Both the position numbers and the translations under genes were made by a program. DNA of 42,571 nt from Pseudolactococcus chungangensis CAU 28 = DSM 22330 (GTDB lineage Bacteria; Bacillota; Bacilli; Lactobacillales; Streptococcaceae): the NCBI RefSeq assembly GCF_002441885.1, contig NZ_JXJT01000019.1, forward strand, positions 1 to 42,571, given 5' to 3'. Below the pieces are notes generated by a model that worked only from the letters and a program-made list of their open reading frames with translations, made no database searches and was not told the DNA's origin. Every line of letters starts with the position of its first letter. Position 1 is the stretch's first letter. Shown piece by piece: positions 12,904 to 21,823 of the stretch.

Positions 12904-13743
12904 ATGTATTTAAGAAACATTGCAATATCAGCTGACGATAAATATCGCGAGTGTAGCATATTAGGTAAATCAGTTCCAGTTGATTTAGTTAAGGGTGGTA
13001 GACCTCGAAGAAGAAAAGAGAATGCAAGCAGACCAGTTCAGAAGAATTTAAATTATAGAAATGCACAAAAATGGTTTAGGTTATCTGCAGTCGCAAATTT
13101 CAATGAAGGCGATTATACAGCTGAGTTTACATTTGCACCAGAATTTAAACCAAAAAATGTAGAAGAATGCGAAAAAGAGATAAAAAACTTCATAAAAAGG
13201 ATAAATCGGTCTAGAAATAAGAAAAAATTACCCAAAATGAAGTATTTAGGGGTAATTGAGGGTAAAACAAGCGATAACTTGCATTTTCACATGATATTAG
13301 ACAATCTATTAAATCGTGATGAAATTGATGATCTATGGACTAAGGGTAGAGGTAAGAACAAAAAGTCAATCGGTTTTACTAATATCAACAAGATTAAAAG
13401 TCAGAATGGCCAAGACGGTGTGATCATCAAAGCAAACTACCTTACAAAAGAGTTCAAACTTGAAAATCAAAAAGGGAAAAGAAAATGGTTTGCCAGTCGA
13501 AATCTAAAAAAACCAGTTGTCGAACGTGCGCAGAACTGGAAATATACAGATTCTAAAATTGCACGTCTGCTTGAAAATGACGAGCTAGAGCAACAGTTAG
13601 AGCAAGATAATACTGGATGGGAATTGATTGAGTTTCCAAGGAAAAATCCAGAAACTCAAAAAGATGAACTGGTTAAATTGGACATACGAGAAAATGAATA
13701 TCTTGGGACAATGATATATTACAGAATGAGAAGGAGAGAGTAG
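12904..13743 (+). CDS. HUH-type replication initiation protein (rolling-circle)
   Basis: 279 residues, weak upstream site (AAAGGACACG). The metal-binding HUH motif is LHFHMILDN (His127, His129), preceded by the strand MKYLGVIEGK. A candidate nucleophile is Tyr179 in IIKANYLTKEF. The N-terminal region has the WFRLSAVANF strand that would be motif 1. HUH Reps nick one strand at the origin and stay bound through tyrosine. Here it is the only evident replication enzyme, and helicase, primase and loader genes are absent. Phage P2 gpA is a precedent for a tailed phage replicating this way. A dyad directly upstream could be the origin. The fold is well supported by motif order; the mode of replication is inferred. 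Confidence 0.75.
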   Translation: MYLRNIAISADDKYRECSILGKSVPVDLVKGGRPRRRKENASRPVQKNLNYRNAQKWFRLSAVANFNEGDYTAEFTFAPEFKPKNVEECEKEIKNFIKRINRSRNKKKLPKMKYLGVIEGKTSDNLHFHMILDNLLNRDEIDDLWTKGRGKNKKSIGFTNINKIKSQNGQDGVIIKANYLTKEFKLENQKGKRKWFASRNLKKPVVERAQNWKYTDSKIARLLENDELEQQLEQDNTGWELIEFPRKNPETQKDELVKLDIRENEYLGTMIYYRMRRRE

Positions 13744-13745
13744 AG

Positions 13746-14189
13746 ATGGGACAGCCAGAATTTACGAAAAGCGAGGCGCAGCTTTTGAAATATTTTCAAG
13801 GAAAGAAAATGCTCACAGGTTGGCCGAAATCAATCGCAAATGTAGTCGGGATAACGTTCAACTCATTCAAGTATGCCAAAAAGAAATTATCTGATTACGG
13901 CTATATTTACGTTGAAAATTTATCAATAGGCAGTAAGAAACAATCACGTGTTATCAGGATTTCAATTACAGACAAAGGAATGGGTGTAGTTGCTATATCT
14001 GATGGTAAAGGTGCAGAGCAACAGAATGATGATATTAAAAATTTAATTGCTGATATGGGCTATACGCAAAAGGAAATAGCAGAAATGTTTGGCTTACATA
14101 GAACGACCTTTATGCGTAAATTAGCCTCAAATCTGCCAGATGATGAACGAATGATGATGATTGCTAAATTGGAAGAGTTGAGGAAATAG
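13746..14189 (+). CDS. DNA-binding protein with winged-helix and HTH parts
   Basis: 147 residues starting two bases after rep stops, with GGAGAG upstream. The N-terminal half resembles a winged helix: KSEAQLLKYFQGKKMLTGWP, KSIANVVGITFNSFKYAKKK, YGYIYVENLS. The C-terminal part has a second HTH, DMGYTQKEIAEMFGLHRTTFMRKL. Two DNA-binding units in a protein co-transcribed with Rep suggest origin binding, copy control, or transcription regulation of the replication module. No named family recognised. Confidence 0.65.
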   Translation: MGQPEFTKSEAQLLKYFQGKKMLTGWPKSIANVVGITFNSFKYAKKKLSDYGYIYVENLSIGSKKQSRVIRISITDKGMGVVAISDGKGAEQQNDDIKNLIADMGYTQKEIAEMFGLHRTTFMRKLASNLPDDERMMMIAKLEELRK

Positions 14190-14209
14190 CCTAGAGAGCG
14201 AGGTGGATT

Positions 14210-14635
14210 GTGGCAGACAAACTAGATAAAGTAATCGCTGATTACGTTAATGGCAGGATAAACGCCAAAATTAAATCTATAGAGAGCAGATATTTGTATA
14301 GGCAACAAACTGATAATCTTGGAATTAGAACTGGATATTCTGGTGGGTCAGAACAAGAAAGCCATCTCATAAACAAGGAAAAACTTGCAAATGATGAAGA
14401 ATTTAAAAAACTGAAGGAGATAACTTATATATTCAGCATATGGTATGAAACCCTTGGGAATACCGAAAAAGAAGTGATAAAACTTAAATTGAGCGGATAT
14501 GCTGGCTTGCCTTGGTATCGAGTGATGATGGAACTTGACGAAAAGAAAATAGATATATCTCAAAAACAAGCCAAACGGATATATTACAGATTTAAGCGAG
14601 ATATCACACCGTACATTTCGCACTGCCTGATTTAG
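14210..14635 (+). CDS. DUF722 / ArpU-type late transcription regulator
   Basis: 141 residues from GTG 14210 (site GCGAGGTGG). Composition and motif order, an N-terminal charged helix with a YLYRQQTDNLG segment, then WYETLGNTEKEVIKLKLSGY and a sigma-70-region-4-like C-terminal HTH (ISQKQAKRIYYRFKRDI), fit the DUF722/ArpU/RinA family of Gram-positive phages. Those proteins switch on the late operon from a promoter directly downstream. Here the gene is last before the 155-base non-coding gap that precedes the packaging and structural genes, exactly the expected place. Confidence 0.75.
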   Translation: MADKLDKVIADYVNGRINAKIKSIESRYLYRQQTDNLGIRTGYSGGSEQESHLINKEKLANDEEFKKLKEITYIFSIWYETLGNTEKEVIKLKLSGYAGLPWYRVMMELDEKKIDISQKQAKRIYYRFKRDITPYISHCLI

Positions 14636-14790
14636 GTGGGTCAAATCGGGACAAAATCGACACGAAAAAGGAACGAAAACGGATCACTACCCTCAAAAAT
14701 TCGGTATACACTAGTATCATGAACTAATTGAGATGAAGAGTGTATTTTTGAAAATACAACTTTTTTGATATCTAGGAAACGGAGAATGAT
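14636..14790 (+). promoter_or_regulatory. Putative late promoter region
   Basis: A gap between the late regulator and the first late gene. It holds a GTATAC palindrome and overlapping TATACA / TATCAT -10-like boxes (14704-14720) without a matching -35, as expected for an activator-dependent promoter. A hairpin, GTATT/AATAC followed by AACTTTTTT (14742-14766), may be an attenuator. Confidence 0.5.
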
Positions 14791-15234
14791 ATGATTGAAA
14801 AAATTAGAGAAACTATTTCAGGTACTGAGTACTGGGATTCAAGTTCAAAGAAAGCACTGTTCGTGGCTAAAGGCGAAGAACCTAATTTTAAGATAACTGA
14901 CAATCCAAAAACCATGATCGCTAATTCAGAAGAAAAGCGATTGGCTGTTAAGACACTTGAATCAACAGATAAGGATGTAGAAAAAACTGATGACAATGAA
15001 ATAATCCATGATGAAAAAAAAACACTGGATAATGCGAGTCAAGAAAAAGATGTTGATGATGAAGACAGCAAGCAGGGCTATATCAATGATGACGGTGATT
15101 TAGTAGAGTTTCAAACTATGACTTTTAAAGATTTGAAAAAGTATGCTGACGAAAATGATATTACTGTATCATCAACTATTAAAACTAAAGCACAAATTAT
15201 TGAGTTGATTGTTGCTGCAGAAGATGATGAATGA
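14791..15234 (+). CDS. First late gene, protein with HeH/SAP-like C-terminus
   Basis: 147 residues, site ACGGAGAATG before ATG 14791. The N-terminal part starts with IEKIRETISGTEYWDSSSKK; the middle is very acidic and disordered (KDVEKTDDNEIIHDEKKTLD). The last 40 residues, MTFKDLKKYADENDITVSST then KTKAQIIELIVAAEDDE, look like a helix-extended-helix/SAP-type DNA-binding domain. It stands at the head of the late operon, overlapping the HNH gene by four bases. It may bind DNA in packaging. Confidence 0.65.
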   Translation: MIEKIRETISGTEYWDSSSKKALFVAKGEEPNFKITDNPKTMIANSEEKRLAVKTLESTDKDVEKTDDNEIIHDEKKTLDNASQEKDVDDEDSKQGYINDDGDLVEFQTMTFKDLKKYADENDITVSSTIKTKAQIIELIVAAEDDE

Positions 15235-15614
15235 TGAAATATTGTCAATTTGACGGATGTACTACTAAAATCCCAAAAGGAAGATATTGTCAAGAGCATC
15301 AACGTTCTGAGAAATCAAGTAAATCAAAAGCTAAGAAAAAAACAGCTTATCATCATGAGAATAAACCATTTTATAGAACTGATGCGTGGAAAGATGTTTC
15401 TGATTATGTTTACGAAAGAGAAAAAGGTCACTGTCAGCATTGCGGGCGTTTCGTTTTTGGCAGGCAAGCTCATCGACATCATGTCATTCCAATCAAGAAA
15501 AATCCTTTACTAAAATTAGATCCAAACAATATCAGATTATTGTGTCCGCAATGTCATGTAATTGAGGAAAATGAAGATGATAATAAAAAAGTTTTTCCAA
15601 ATTATTTTTCTTAA
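15231..15614 (+). CDS. HNH endonuclease
   Basis: 127 residues. Cys/His knuckle near the N-terminus (YCQFDGCTTK, RYCQEHQR), then the HNH fold: DVSDYVYEREKGHCQHCGRF, the catalytic HRHHVIP, NNIRLLCPQCH. Phages with cohesive ends of the HK97 type keep such an HNH nuclease beside the terminase, and it is needed for specific cos cutting. Position just before a cos-like gap and terS supports that role. ATG 15234 is an equally good start. Confidence 0.85.
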   Translation: MMKYCQFDGCTTKIPKGRYCQEHQRSEKSSKSKAKKKTAYHHENKPFYRTDAWKDVSDYVYEREKGHCQHCGRFVFGRQAHRHHVIPIKKNPLLKLDPNNIRLLCPQCHVIEENEDDNKKVFPNYFS

Positions 15615-15720
15615 CCCCCCCTATCAAAATTTATTTTTTTCTCTCACGGGGGGATAGGGTAGGTAGGAGTTTTGCACACCGTTAGGTCATTTTTTAAAAA
15701 ACTAAAGGGGGGTATATTTT
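15615..15720. other. Probable cos region
   Basis: A 106-base gap between the HNH and P-loop/terminase genes. It has inverted C-run and G-run blocks (CCCCCCTATC near 15616-15625; GGGGGGATAGG near 15646-15657; GGGGGGTATA near 15707-15716) and the G+C-richer TTGCACACCGTTAGG. Unusual base runs next to terS are common at cos sites. The cut position cannot be read. Confidence 0.45.
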
Positions 15721-16170
15721 TTGCCAGTAAAAATAAAAGTAATTTGTGGTTTTCCAGGAAGCGGAAAAACTAGCTATATCAAGGAACATATCAATTTTAA
15801 AAGAGATATTGTTTATGATTATGATGAGTTAGCAAACACTATCTCTTTAATGCCCAGACATACCGAGAATAAAGGGATACACCCTTATTTAAGCGATATT
15901 TTGAAAAACATGATAAAAAGGGCAAAAAACGATAAAAAAATTGATTGTTTTTGGATTATAAGAACAGTTCCTGATCAAATGTTTGTCAATCTATTAAATG
16001 GATTTGATGTTGAATATTTTTTTATTAACAAGACTGTTTTTGAATGTTTAGAACAAATTCAAAGTGACCCTAACAGAAAAGATTCTGATAAAAATTGGTA
16101 TTCACTTTTGATGGGCCTACAGTCTGAACTTATGAAAGGTGCTTTTGAAATTTGTCAATTTATTAACTAA
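15721..16170 (+). CDS. P-loop (AAA_33-like) kinase/NTPase
   Basis: 149 residues from TTG 15721, with a strong GGGGGG run about 9 bases upstream. Walker A is at residues 8-17 (CGFPGSGKTSYI). A Walker-B-like strand is at IVYDYDELAN, and a lid-like part NRKDSDKNW sits near the end. Size and order fit small phage P-loop kinases/NTPases found between HNH and terS genes. The substrate is unknown; it could be a polynucleotide-kinase-like enzyme for end repair, but that is only a guess. Confidence 0.7.
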   Translation: MPVKIKVICGFPGSGKTSYIKEHINFKRDIVYDYDELANTISLMPRHTENKGIHPYLSDILKNMIKRAKNDKKIDCFWIIRTVPDQMFVNLLNGFDVEYFFINKTVFECLEQIQSDPNRKDSDKNWYSLLMGLQSELMKGAFEICQFIN

Positions 16171-16185
16171 AAGGTGGTGAAGGTG

Positions 16186-16626
16186 ATGTCAACCAAAAAG
16201 CAACGTGAAAAAATAGTTGCTGAAAAATTAGCGAACGAGCATAACCGAATTTTATATATTTTGAATGAAAGCGACTATTATGACATTACTCTTGATCCAG
16301 CCATCGAAACTTACTTAGAGATATTTGAGATATATCAATCAAAATATGTCGAGTGGAAAGATAGAGGTTTTCCAACCGTTCAAAAAATTACAAATAAAAA
16401 TGGTTCAACTAATTCAGTAAAACATCCATTAGCTCATCAAGTTGAAGTTTGGACAGATAAGAAAATGAAAGCTTTAGCTATGCTTGGACTAGTAAACAAG
16501 AAAATTCAAGGTAAATTTGTTGGTGGGAAACCTTTAGGTGAGGAAGAAATAAAGCGACCAAACAGCAAAGAAATTGATTATTTAAGGCAACATCAAGAAA
16601 AATGGAGAGAAGGCGGTGATGGCTAA
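16186..16626 (+). CDS. terS: Terminase small subunit, P27 family
   Basis: 146 residues from ATG 16186; AAGGTGG eight bases upstream decides it over GTG 16174. The sequence is helical and charged, with the TLDPAIETYLEIFEIYQSKY block and GSTNSVKHPLAHQVEVWTDK, the patterns of P27/Terminase_4 small subunits, and a short C-terminal tail. It recognises phage DNA near cos and feeds the large subunit. It lies directly before terL. Confidence 0.85.
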   Translation: MSTKKQREKIVAEKLANEHNRILYILNESDYYDITLDPAIETYLEIFEIYQSKYVEWKDRGFPTVQKITNKNGSTNSVKHPLAHQVEVWTDKKMKALAMLGLVNKKIQGKFVGGKPLGEEEIKRPNSKEIDYLRQHQEKWREGGDG

Positions 16627-18363
16627 TTGATTGAGCGTGGTGTAAATTATGCTGAAATATTTGCAAAAAGGGTTAGAAAAAATCCAAAAAAATTTCCAAA
16701 AACAGTTAGATTAGCAGTAGACAGATGGTATAGATGGAAAAAGCGTGATGATATTTGGTTTGATGTTAATAAAGCTAATGAAATGATGGATTTTGTTGAG
16801 ACATTTATTGTTCATACAAAAGGCAATCTTATTGGAAAGCCATTTATTTTAGAACTGTGGGAGAAGTTTATTTATTCTTGGATCTATGGTTGGGTTCATG
16901 AGAATGAAAATGGCGATATAGTAAGAGTGACGAATGAAGCCTATGTTCAAATTCCCAAAAAAAATGGTAAAACATTGATTGCAGTTGGTTCTCTAGGGTA
17001 TGCAATGTATGGTGAAGGGGTATTATCAATTGATTGCTATGCTTGCGCATCTGATTTTTTACAAGCACAATATGCTGCCAAGCCTTTTGCCTCTACCATA
17101 ATTAATAATCCTGCCTTACTAGATGGCACTAAAATATTCAAAGGTCCTAAAGGAACCGTTCAAAGTATTACTTATGATTACTTAGTGTCTGGTATGGCTT
17201 ATCAAAATCGATTTATAGTACAGACCAAAAATATCAGTAATATTGAGGGTTCTAATCCATATTTTGTTTTAAACGATGAACTGCATAAGCAGGAGCAGAT
17301 GGAACAATATGATAATTTCAAATCTGCACAAGTATCATTAGCTGCAGTTGGTGAACCTTTGATGTTTAATATTTCTACTGCTGGTAAAGGTAGTAGTTCA
17401 GTTGGTATGCGCGTTTATCGTGAAGCGAAAGAAGTATTGAAACGCGATGATAACGATTCAAGTTTTGTTTTGATTTATGAGCCGAATAAAGATTATGATT
17501 GGGCTGATAGAAAAGTGTGGGAGATGTGTAACCCAAATTGGGGTGTGTCAGTCAACTATACTGCGATTAATACTGCCTATAAAACTGCATTACGATCAGC
17601 GCATTCTAAAGCAGAGTTTTTAACTAAACATCTAGATGTTTTTGTAAACGGCGCTGATAATTTCTTTGAGCAAGATCAAGTCGAACCGTGCATGGTGTCT
17701 ACTAAAGAACTAGGCGATTTAACTGGTGAAGTTTGTTATGTCGGTCTAGACTTATCAAAAACTACAGATTTAACGTGCGTATCGTTGAATTTTCCAACAT
17801 ATGATGAAGATGGGAAAGCAATTCTAAAAGTAAAACAGTTATATTTCATTCCAAACGCCGATATTGAATTTAGAGAAAAAGAAGATAATGTGCCTTATAA
17901 AGATTTATCTTCAAAAGGATTTGTTGAGTTTTGTGATGGTAAAATGATTGATCAAGAACAAATATTACAATTCATTGAGGAGTGCATGAACTTATACGAT
18001 TTACAACAAATCAATTATGATCCAGCGATGAGTCAAAGGCTTGTTGAAAAATTTGAGAATTTAGGCATTGAGTGTGTGGAAGTTGCACAGTATCCTAAAG
18101 TATTAAATGCGCCTTTTGATGATGTTGAGCGATTATTTTATGAAAAAAGAATTATGTTTGATAATCCATTGTTTTTATATTGTACTTTAAATGTTGTAGC
18201 AGTTACTAATATGAATGGGCAGAAAGCACCAAGTAAACGTCAATCTAAGAAGAAAATTGACGGATTTGGAGCTTTTTTATGTGCTCACAAGGAAACTATG
18301 ATGCAAATGGAAGACATCGATAATGACAATATGGATGATTATCTTGATTCAATCTATAGATAA
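16627..18363 (+). CDS. terL: Terminase large subunit, P27/Terminase_1 type
   Basis: 578 residues from TTG 16627. Packaging ATPase with Walker A variant IPKKNGKT (about residues 109-116), Walker B FVLNDELH (Asp217-Glu218), and the C-terminal RNase H-like nuclease with VCYVGLDLSKTTDLT (about 370-385) and later QINYDPAMSQRL. The length is normal. It pumps DNA into proheads and cuts it, with TerS and HNH. The gene is intact. Confidence 0.95.
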   Translation: MIERGVNYAEIFAKRVRKNPKKFPKTVRLAVDRWYRWKKRDDIWFDVNKANEMMDFVETFIVHTKGNLIGKPFILELWEKFIYSWIYGWVHENENGDIVRVTNEAYVQIPKKNGKTLIAVGSLGYAMYGEGVLSIDCYACASDFLQAQYAAKPFASTIINNPALLDGTKIFKGPKGTVQSITYDYLVSGMAYQNRFIVQTKNISNIEGSNPYFVLNDELHKQEQMEQYDNFKSAQVSLAAVGEPLMFNISTAGKGSSSVGMRVYREAKEVLKRDDNDSSFVLIYEPNKDYDWADRKVWEMCNPNWGVSVNYTAINTAYKTALRSAHSKAEFLTKHLDVFVNGADNFFEQDQVEPCMVSTKELGDLTGEVCYVGLDLSKTTDLTCVSLNFPTYDEDGKAILKVKQLYFIPNADIEFREKEDNVPYKDLSSKGFVEFCDGKMIDQEQILQFIEECMNLYDLQQINYDPAMSQRLVEKFENLGIECVEVAQYPKVLNAPFDDVERLFYEKRIMFDNPLFLYCTLNVVAVTNMNGQKAPSKRQSKKKIDGFGAFLCAHKETMMQMEDIDNDNMDDYLDSIYR

Positions 18364-18377
18364 GGAGGTGAAAACAA

Positions 18378-19601
18378 TTGGGATTAAGACAACGTTTCTC
18401 AAAAGCTGTCTACGGTTTTATGGAAAAGCGAGGTATGATTGAAGATATCTTCGGTAGAACCACCAGGTATGGCCAACGATATGTTAATGACGATTCGATT
18501 ATGGAATCGTCAGATGTATACGAGCTTGTTCAAGATATTTCAAATCAAGTAGCTTTAGCCGAACCAGTAATTATAGGACCAGAAGGCGATGAAATTAAGA
18601 ATCATCATTTATTAAAAATTTTATCTAAACCAAATAGTTATTTGACGGGGTTTGAATTTTCAAAATTAGAAACCAATACACTTTTAATAAATGGTGAGGT
18701 TTTTCCAGTAACTGATAACGATCAATTACATTTGGCGTATGGTATTCAATCCAAGTTAAATGACAGATTAATTGAACAATTTGAAATGAACGGACAGCAA
18801 ATACCTGGTAATATGATTCGTCATATTAAAAATATCGGAACAGATGCGTTAAAAGGTAGTGGCATTTTAAATTTAGCTAAAAATACATTGGAAGGTGTTT
18901 TGAACGCTGAAAATGTATTGACTGATAAGTATGTTAAAGGCGGATTAATTGCATTTATTTTAAAATTGGATTCTCATATCAATCCAAACAACAGTGCACA
19001 AACAAAAATCGTCAGTAAAATCTTAGATCAACTTGAATCTACCAAGGAAAAAACAGAGCATTCTGTCAAAATGATTCCTTTAGGTAAAGGATATGAAGTC
19101 GATACATTAGAAAGTCCAGTTGATGATGGAGCGATATTAAATTATTTGGGCGTATATAAAAAAGATTTAGGTAAATTTTTAGGAATTAATGTAGATACCT
19201 ATCAATCCTTGATGAAAACCGATATTGAAAAAGCGATGATGTATCTGCATAACAAGGCAATTAAACCAATATTGAAAAACAAAAGCGAACATTATTCAGC
19301 TCTGTTTTTCACGCCTGATTCAGGTTATCAGGTTGAGTGGAGAATTAATATTTTAGACTTTGTTCCTTATTCAACCAAAACAAATATTGGATATAACATT
19401 GTGCGTACTGGAATCACTAGTCCAGATAACGTTGCTGAAATGCTTGGTTTCCCAAGACAAGGTATTCCAGAAACTGAAGCAATCTATATTTCAAATGATT
19501 TATCAAGAATCGGTGAGAAGAATGCAACAGATAATTCCTTGCCAACTTCCGATAATGATAAATTGAAAGGAGGTGATAAAAATGAAAAAACAGGAAATTA
19601 G
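18378..19601 (+). CDS. Portal protein, HK97 type
   Basis: 407 residues from TTG 18378, preceded by the strong AAGGAGGTG. The block LVQDISNQVALAEPVIIGPE, then LSKPNSYLTGFEFSKLETNT, and the end part RTGITSPDNVAEMLGFPRQG are the usual portal pattern of HK97-type siphophages. It forms the dodecameric DNA channel at the head vertex. Its 3' end overlaps the protease gene's ribosome binding region. Confidence 0.9.
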   Translation: MGLRQRFSKAVYGFMEKRGMIEDIFGRTTRYGQRYVNDDSIMESSDVYELVQDISNQVALAEPVIIGPEGDEIKNHHLLKILSKPNSYLTGFEFSKLETNTLLINGEVFPVTDNDQLHLAYGIQSKLNDRLIEQFEMNGQQIPGNMIRHIKNIGTDALKGSGILNLAKNTLEGVLNAENVLTDKYVKGGLIAFILKLDSHINPNNSAQTKIVSKILDQLESTKEKTEHSVKMIPLGKGYEVDTLESPVDDGAILNYLGVYKKDLGKFLGINVDTYQSLMKTDIEKAMMYLHNKAIKPILKNKSEHYSALFFTPDSGYQVEWRINILDFVPYSTKTNIGYNIVRTGITSPDNVAEMLGFPRQGIPETEAIYISNDLSRIGEKNATDNSLPTSDNDKLKGGDKNEKTGN

Positions 19602-20154
19602 AACATTCGATATCACTAATATCCAAACAAGAAGCGATGAATCGGCAAACGGTGAGCAAATTGTTACTGGATATGCTGCTGTCTTTAATAGTCCAACTGA
19701 GCTTTGGGAAGGACTAGAAGAAACAATAAAACCAGGCGCATTTTCAAGAGCAATATCAAACTCAGATATCAGATGTTTGTTTGATCATCAATGGTCAAAA
19801 GTTTTAGGACGGACAAAAAGTGGCACTTTAGCTCTTGAAGAAGATGACCACGGACTTAAATTTGAAGTGAGATTGCCCAATACGTCAATTGCTAGAGACT
19901 TAGCAGAATCGTTGGCAAGAGGTGATATCAATCAATGCAGTTTCGGTTTCGTACCAACTGAAGAATCATGGGATTATAATTCAGAACCAGTTGTCAGAAC
20001 GATTAGTGAAGTGGATCTATACGAAGTATCCATTGTGTCATTACCAGCATACGATGATACGGAAGCAGCATTGGTTAGATCAAAAGAAATGTCTAAAGAT
20101 TTTCAAGCTAGAAAGAAAATAATCAAAAAAATTAACAGCGCATTAAGCGCTTAG
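19582..20154 (+). CDS. Prohead protease, HK97 (U35) type
   Basis: 190 residues from ATG 19582, with AAAGGAGGTGA upstream. The fold markers are TGYAAVFNSPTELW, then the catalytic His69 in CLFDHQWSKVLGRTKSGTL and Ser120 in GDINQCSFGFVP, followed by VDLYEVSIVSLPAYDDT. It cleaves the N-terminal delta region of the capsid protein during maturation. It lies between portal and capsid as usual. Confidence 0.92.
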   Translation: MKKQEIRTFDITNIQTRSDESANGEQIVTGYAAVFNSPTELWEGLEETIKPGAFSRAISNSDIRCLFDHQWSKVLGRTKSGTLALEEDDHGLKFEVRLPNTSIARDLAESLARGDINQCSFGFVPTEESWDYNSEPVVRTISEVDLYEVSIVSLPAYDDTEAALVRSKEMSKDFQARKKIIKKINSALSA

Positions 20155-20165
20155 GAGGAAAAACA

Positions 20166-21542
20166 ATGAACAAAAAACTACTAAAACAATTACAAGCACG
20201 CAGTGAACAACGTTTAAAAGATTTACGTTCATCAATTGAAAATGGGGAAGTTCGTGAAGCGGATTTATCAGCTGTTAATGATGAAATTGATGGCATTGTT
20301 GATGAATTACAGTCAATTAAAGATGAACTAGCTGATGATGACAGTTCAAATGAAGATGATAGTAGCAATGATGATTCAACTGAAGGGCGTTCTGGTGATG
20401 AGGAGGGTTCAACTGAAGATGATAGTAGCTCTGATAATTCAGCTGAAGGACGTTTTAATGATGATAATTCAGAAGAAAATCGTTCAGGAATGATTTCTCA
20501 AGAGCAACGTGATGGCATTTTAGCTAATATCGGGAAAGGATTAAATTCTAGAGGGAAATTAAGCAAGGATAAGAAAAATAAACAAGTTAGAAAAGCCTTT
20601 GCTGATTTTATTGTCGGAAACATTTCCGATCATGAAGCGCGTGCGTTGGGAATTGTAGCTGGAAATGGGTCAGTAACTGTTCCAGAAGTAATCGCTTCCG
20701 AAGTGATCACATACGCTCAAGAAGAAAACTTATTGCGTAAATATGGTACTGTTGTTCGAACAGCTGGTGATGTGAAATATCCTTTCTTAGTTAAAAAAGC
20801 AGAAGCAAATGTAAGTAAGAAAGAACGTACTTCAGATATTCCTGAAACAACAATTGAATTTGATGAGATTACGCTTGATCCAGCTGAATTCGATGCTTTG
20901 GCAACTGTAACCAAAAAACTATTAAAAATGTCAGGTGTTCCAATCGAGGACATCGTTGTTGAAGAATTGAAAAAAGCATATGTTCGTAAAGAAACAAACT
21001 ACATGTTTAATGGCGATGATATCGGAAATGAAAATCCAGGAGCTTTGTCTAAAAAATCGGTAGCATTTACACCTACTGTTGCTGTCGACTTAACTGCTGC
21101 GGATGCTGGTCAAAAATTGTATGATGCATTAATCGATATGAAAAATACACCAGTAACAGAAATAATGAAAAAAGGTCGTTTTATTATAAATCGTGCAGCC
21201 TTAACTGCAGTTGAGAAAATGAAGACAGCTGATGGATTTCCATTGTTGCGTCCATTTACTCAAGCAGAAGGGGGAATCGGTCATACATTGGTGGGATATC
21301 CAGTAGACTGGACAGATTCAGCTGATAAAAAAGGGACACCAGACATTCCAGTGATTTATTTTGGAGATTTTTCAGCATTCAAAATTCAAGAAGTAATTGG
21401 TGCTTTGGAAATTCAGAAACTAATTGAGAAATATGCTAATAAAAATCAAATTGGCTTCCAAATTTACAATTTATTAGATGGTCAATTGATTTATTCCCCA
21501 TTTGAACCAGCTGTTTATCGCTATGAAATTACACCTGCGTAG
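20166..21542 (+). CDS. Major capsid protein, HK97 fold, with acidic delta domain
   Basis: 458 residues, site TTAGGAGG. Residues 1-50 are a helical delta/scaffold region (KKLLKQLQARSEQRLKDLRS). About 50-120 is a very acidic, Ser-rich linker with a duplicated unit ending in TEGR and AEGR. The mature shell domain follows: ALGIVAGNGSVTVPEVIASE, VRTAGDVKYPFLVKK, ATVTKKLLKMSGVPIEDIVV and the end YEITPA. The delta part is presumably removed by the neighbouring protease. Confidence 0.93.
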   Translation: MNKKLLKQLQARSEQRLKDLRSSIENGEVREADLSAVNDEIDGIVDELQSIKDELADDDSSNEDDSSNDDSTEGRSGDEEGSTEDDSSSDNSAEGRFNDDNSEENRSGMISQEQRDGILANIGKGLNSRGKLSKDKKNKQVRKAFADFIVGNISDHEARALGIVAGNGSVTVPEVIASEVITYAQEENLLRKYGTVVRTAGDVKYPFLVKKAEANVSKKERTSDIPETTIEFDEITLDPAEFDALATVTKKLLKMSGVPIEDIVVEELKKAYVRKETNYMFNGDDIGNENPGALSKKSVAFTPTVAVDLTAADAGQKLYDALIDMKNTPVTEIMKKGRFIINRAALTAVEKMKTADGFPLLRPFTQAEGGIGHTLVGYPVDWTDSADKKGTPDIPVIYFGDFSAFKIQEVIGALEIQKLIEKYANKNQIGFQIYNLLDGQLIYSPFEPAVYRYEITPA

Positions 21543-21550
21543 GTAATTTT

Positions 21551-21823
21551 ATGGCAGAAACTGAAGATTTAACTCAAAAATTCAAGGATCATATTCATTT
21601 TGAAGAGGGCATGAGTGATACAATGCTTTCTCTTTATTTAGATATGGCTAAGGACTATGTAGAGACAGCTACTGGTGGTCAAGAAGAGTATTTAATATTG
21701 ATGGTGGCTGGTATTGCATATGAATATCGAATTTCAGAAGATGAATTAAGTGATGCAATGAATGCAATAACGCCATTCATTATTCAAGGAGTGATTCGAA
21801 ATGCCGAAGAAACAGACGAATAA
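21551..21823 (+). CDS. Head-tail connector (gp6-like adaptor)
   Basis: 90 residues. All-helical with KDHIHFEEGMSDTMLSLYLD and AKDYVETATGG, the layout of phage connector proteins (Phage_connect_1 type) that form a ring below the portal. Ends with PFIIQGVIRNAEETDE. It overlaps the next gene by 23 bases. Confidence 0.8.
   Translation: MAETEDLTQKFKDHIHFEEGMSDTMLSLYLDMAKDYVETATGGQEEYLILMVAGIAYEYRISEDELSDAMNAITPFIIQGVIRNAEETDE

Noticed and set aside
20345-20455. Tandem repeat as a possible non-coding repeat array
   Set aside because: It is in frame and codes the acidic linker of the capsid protein.
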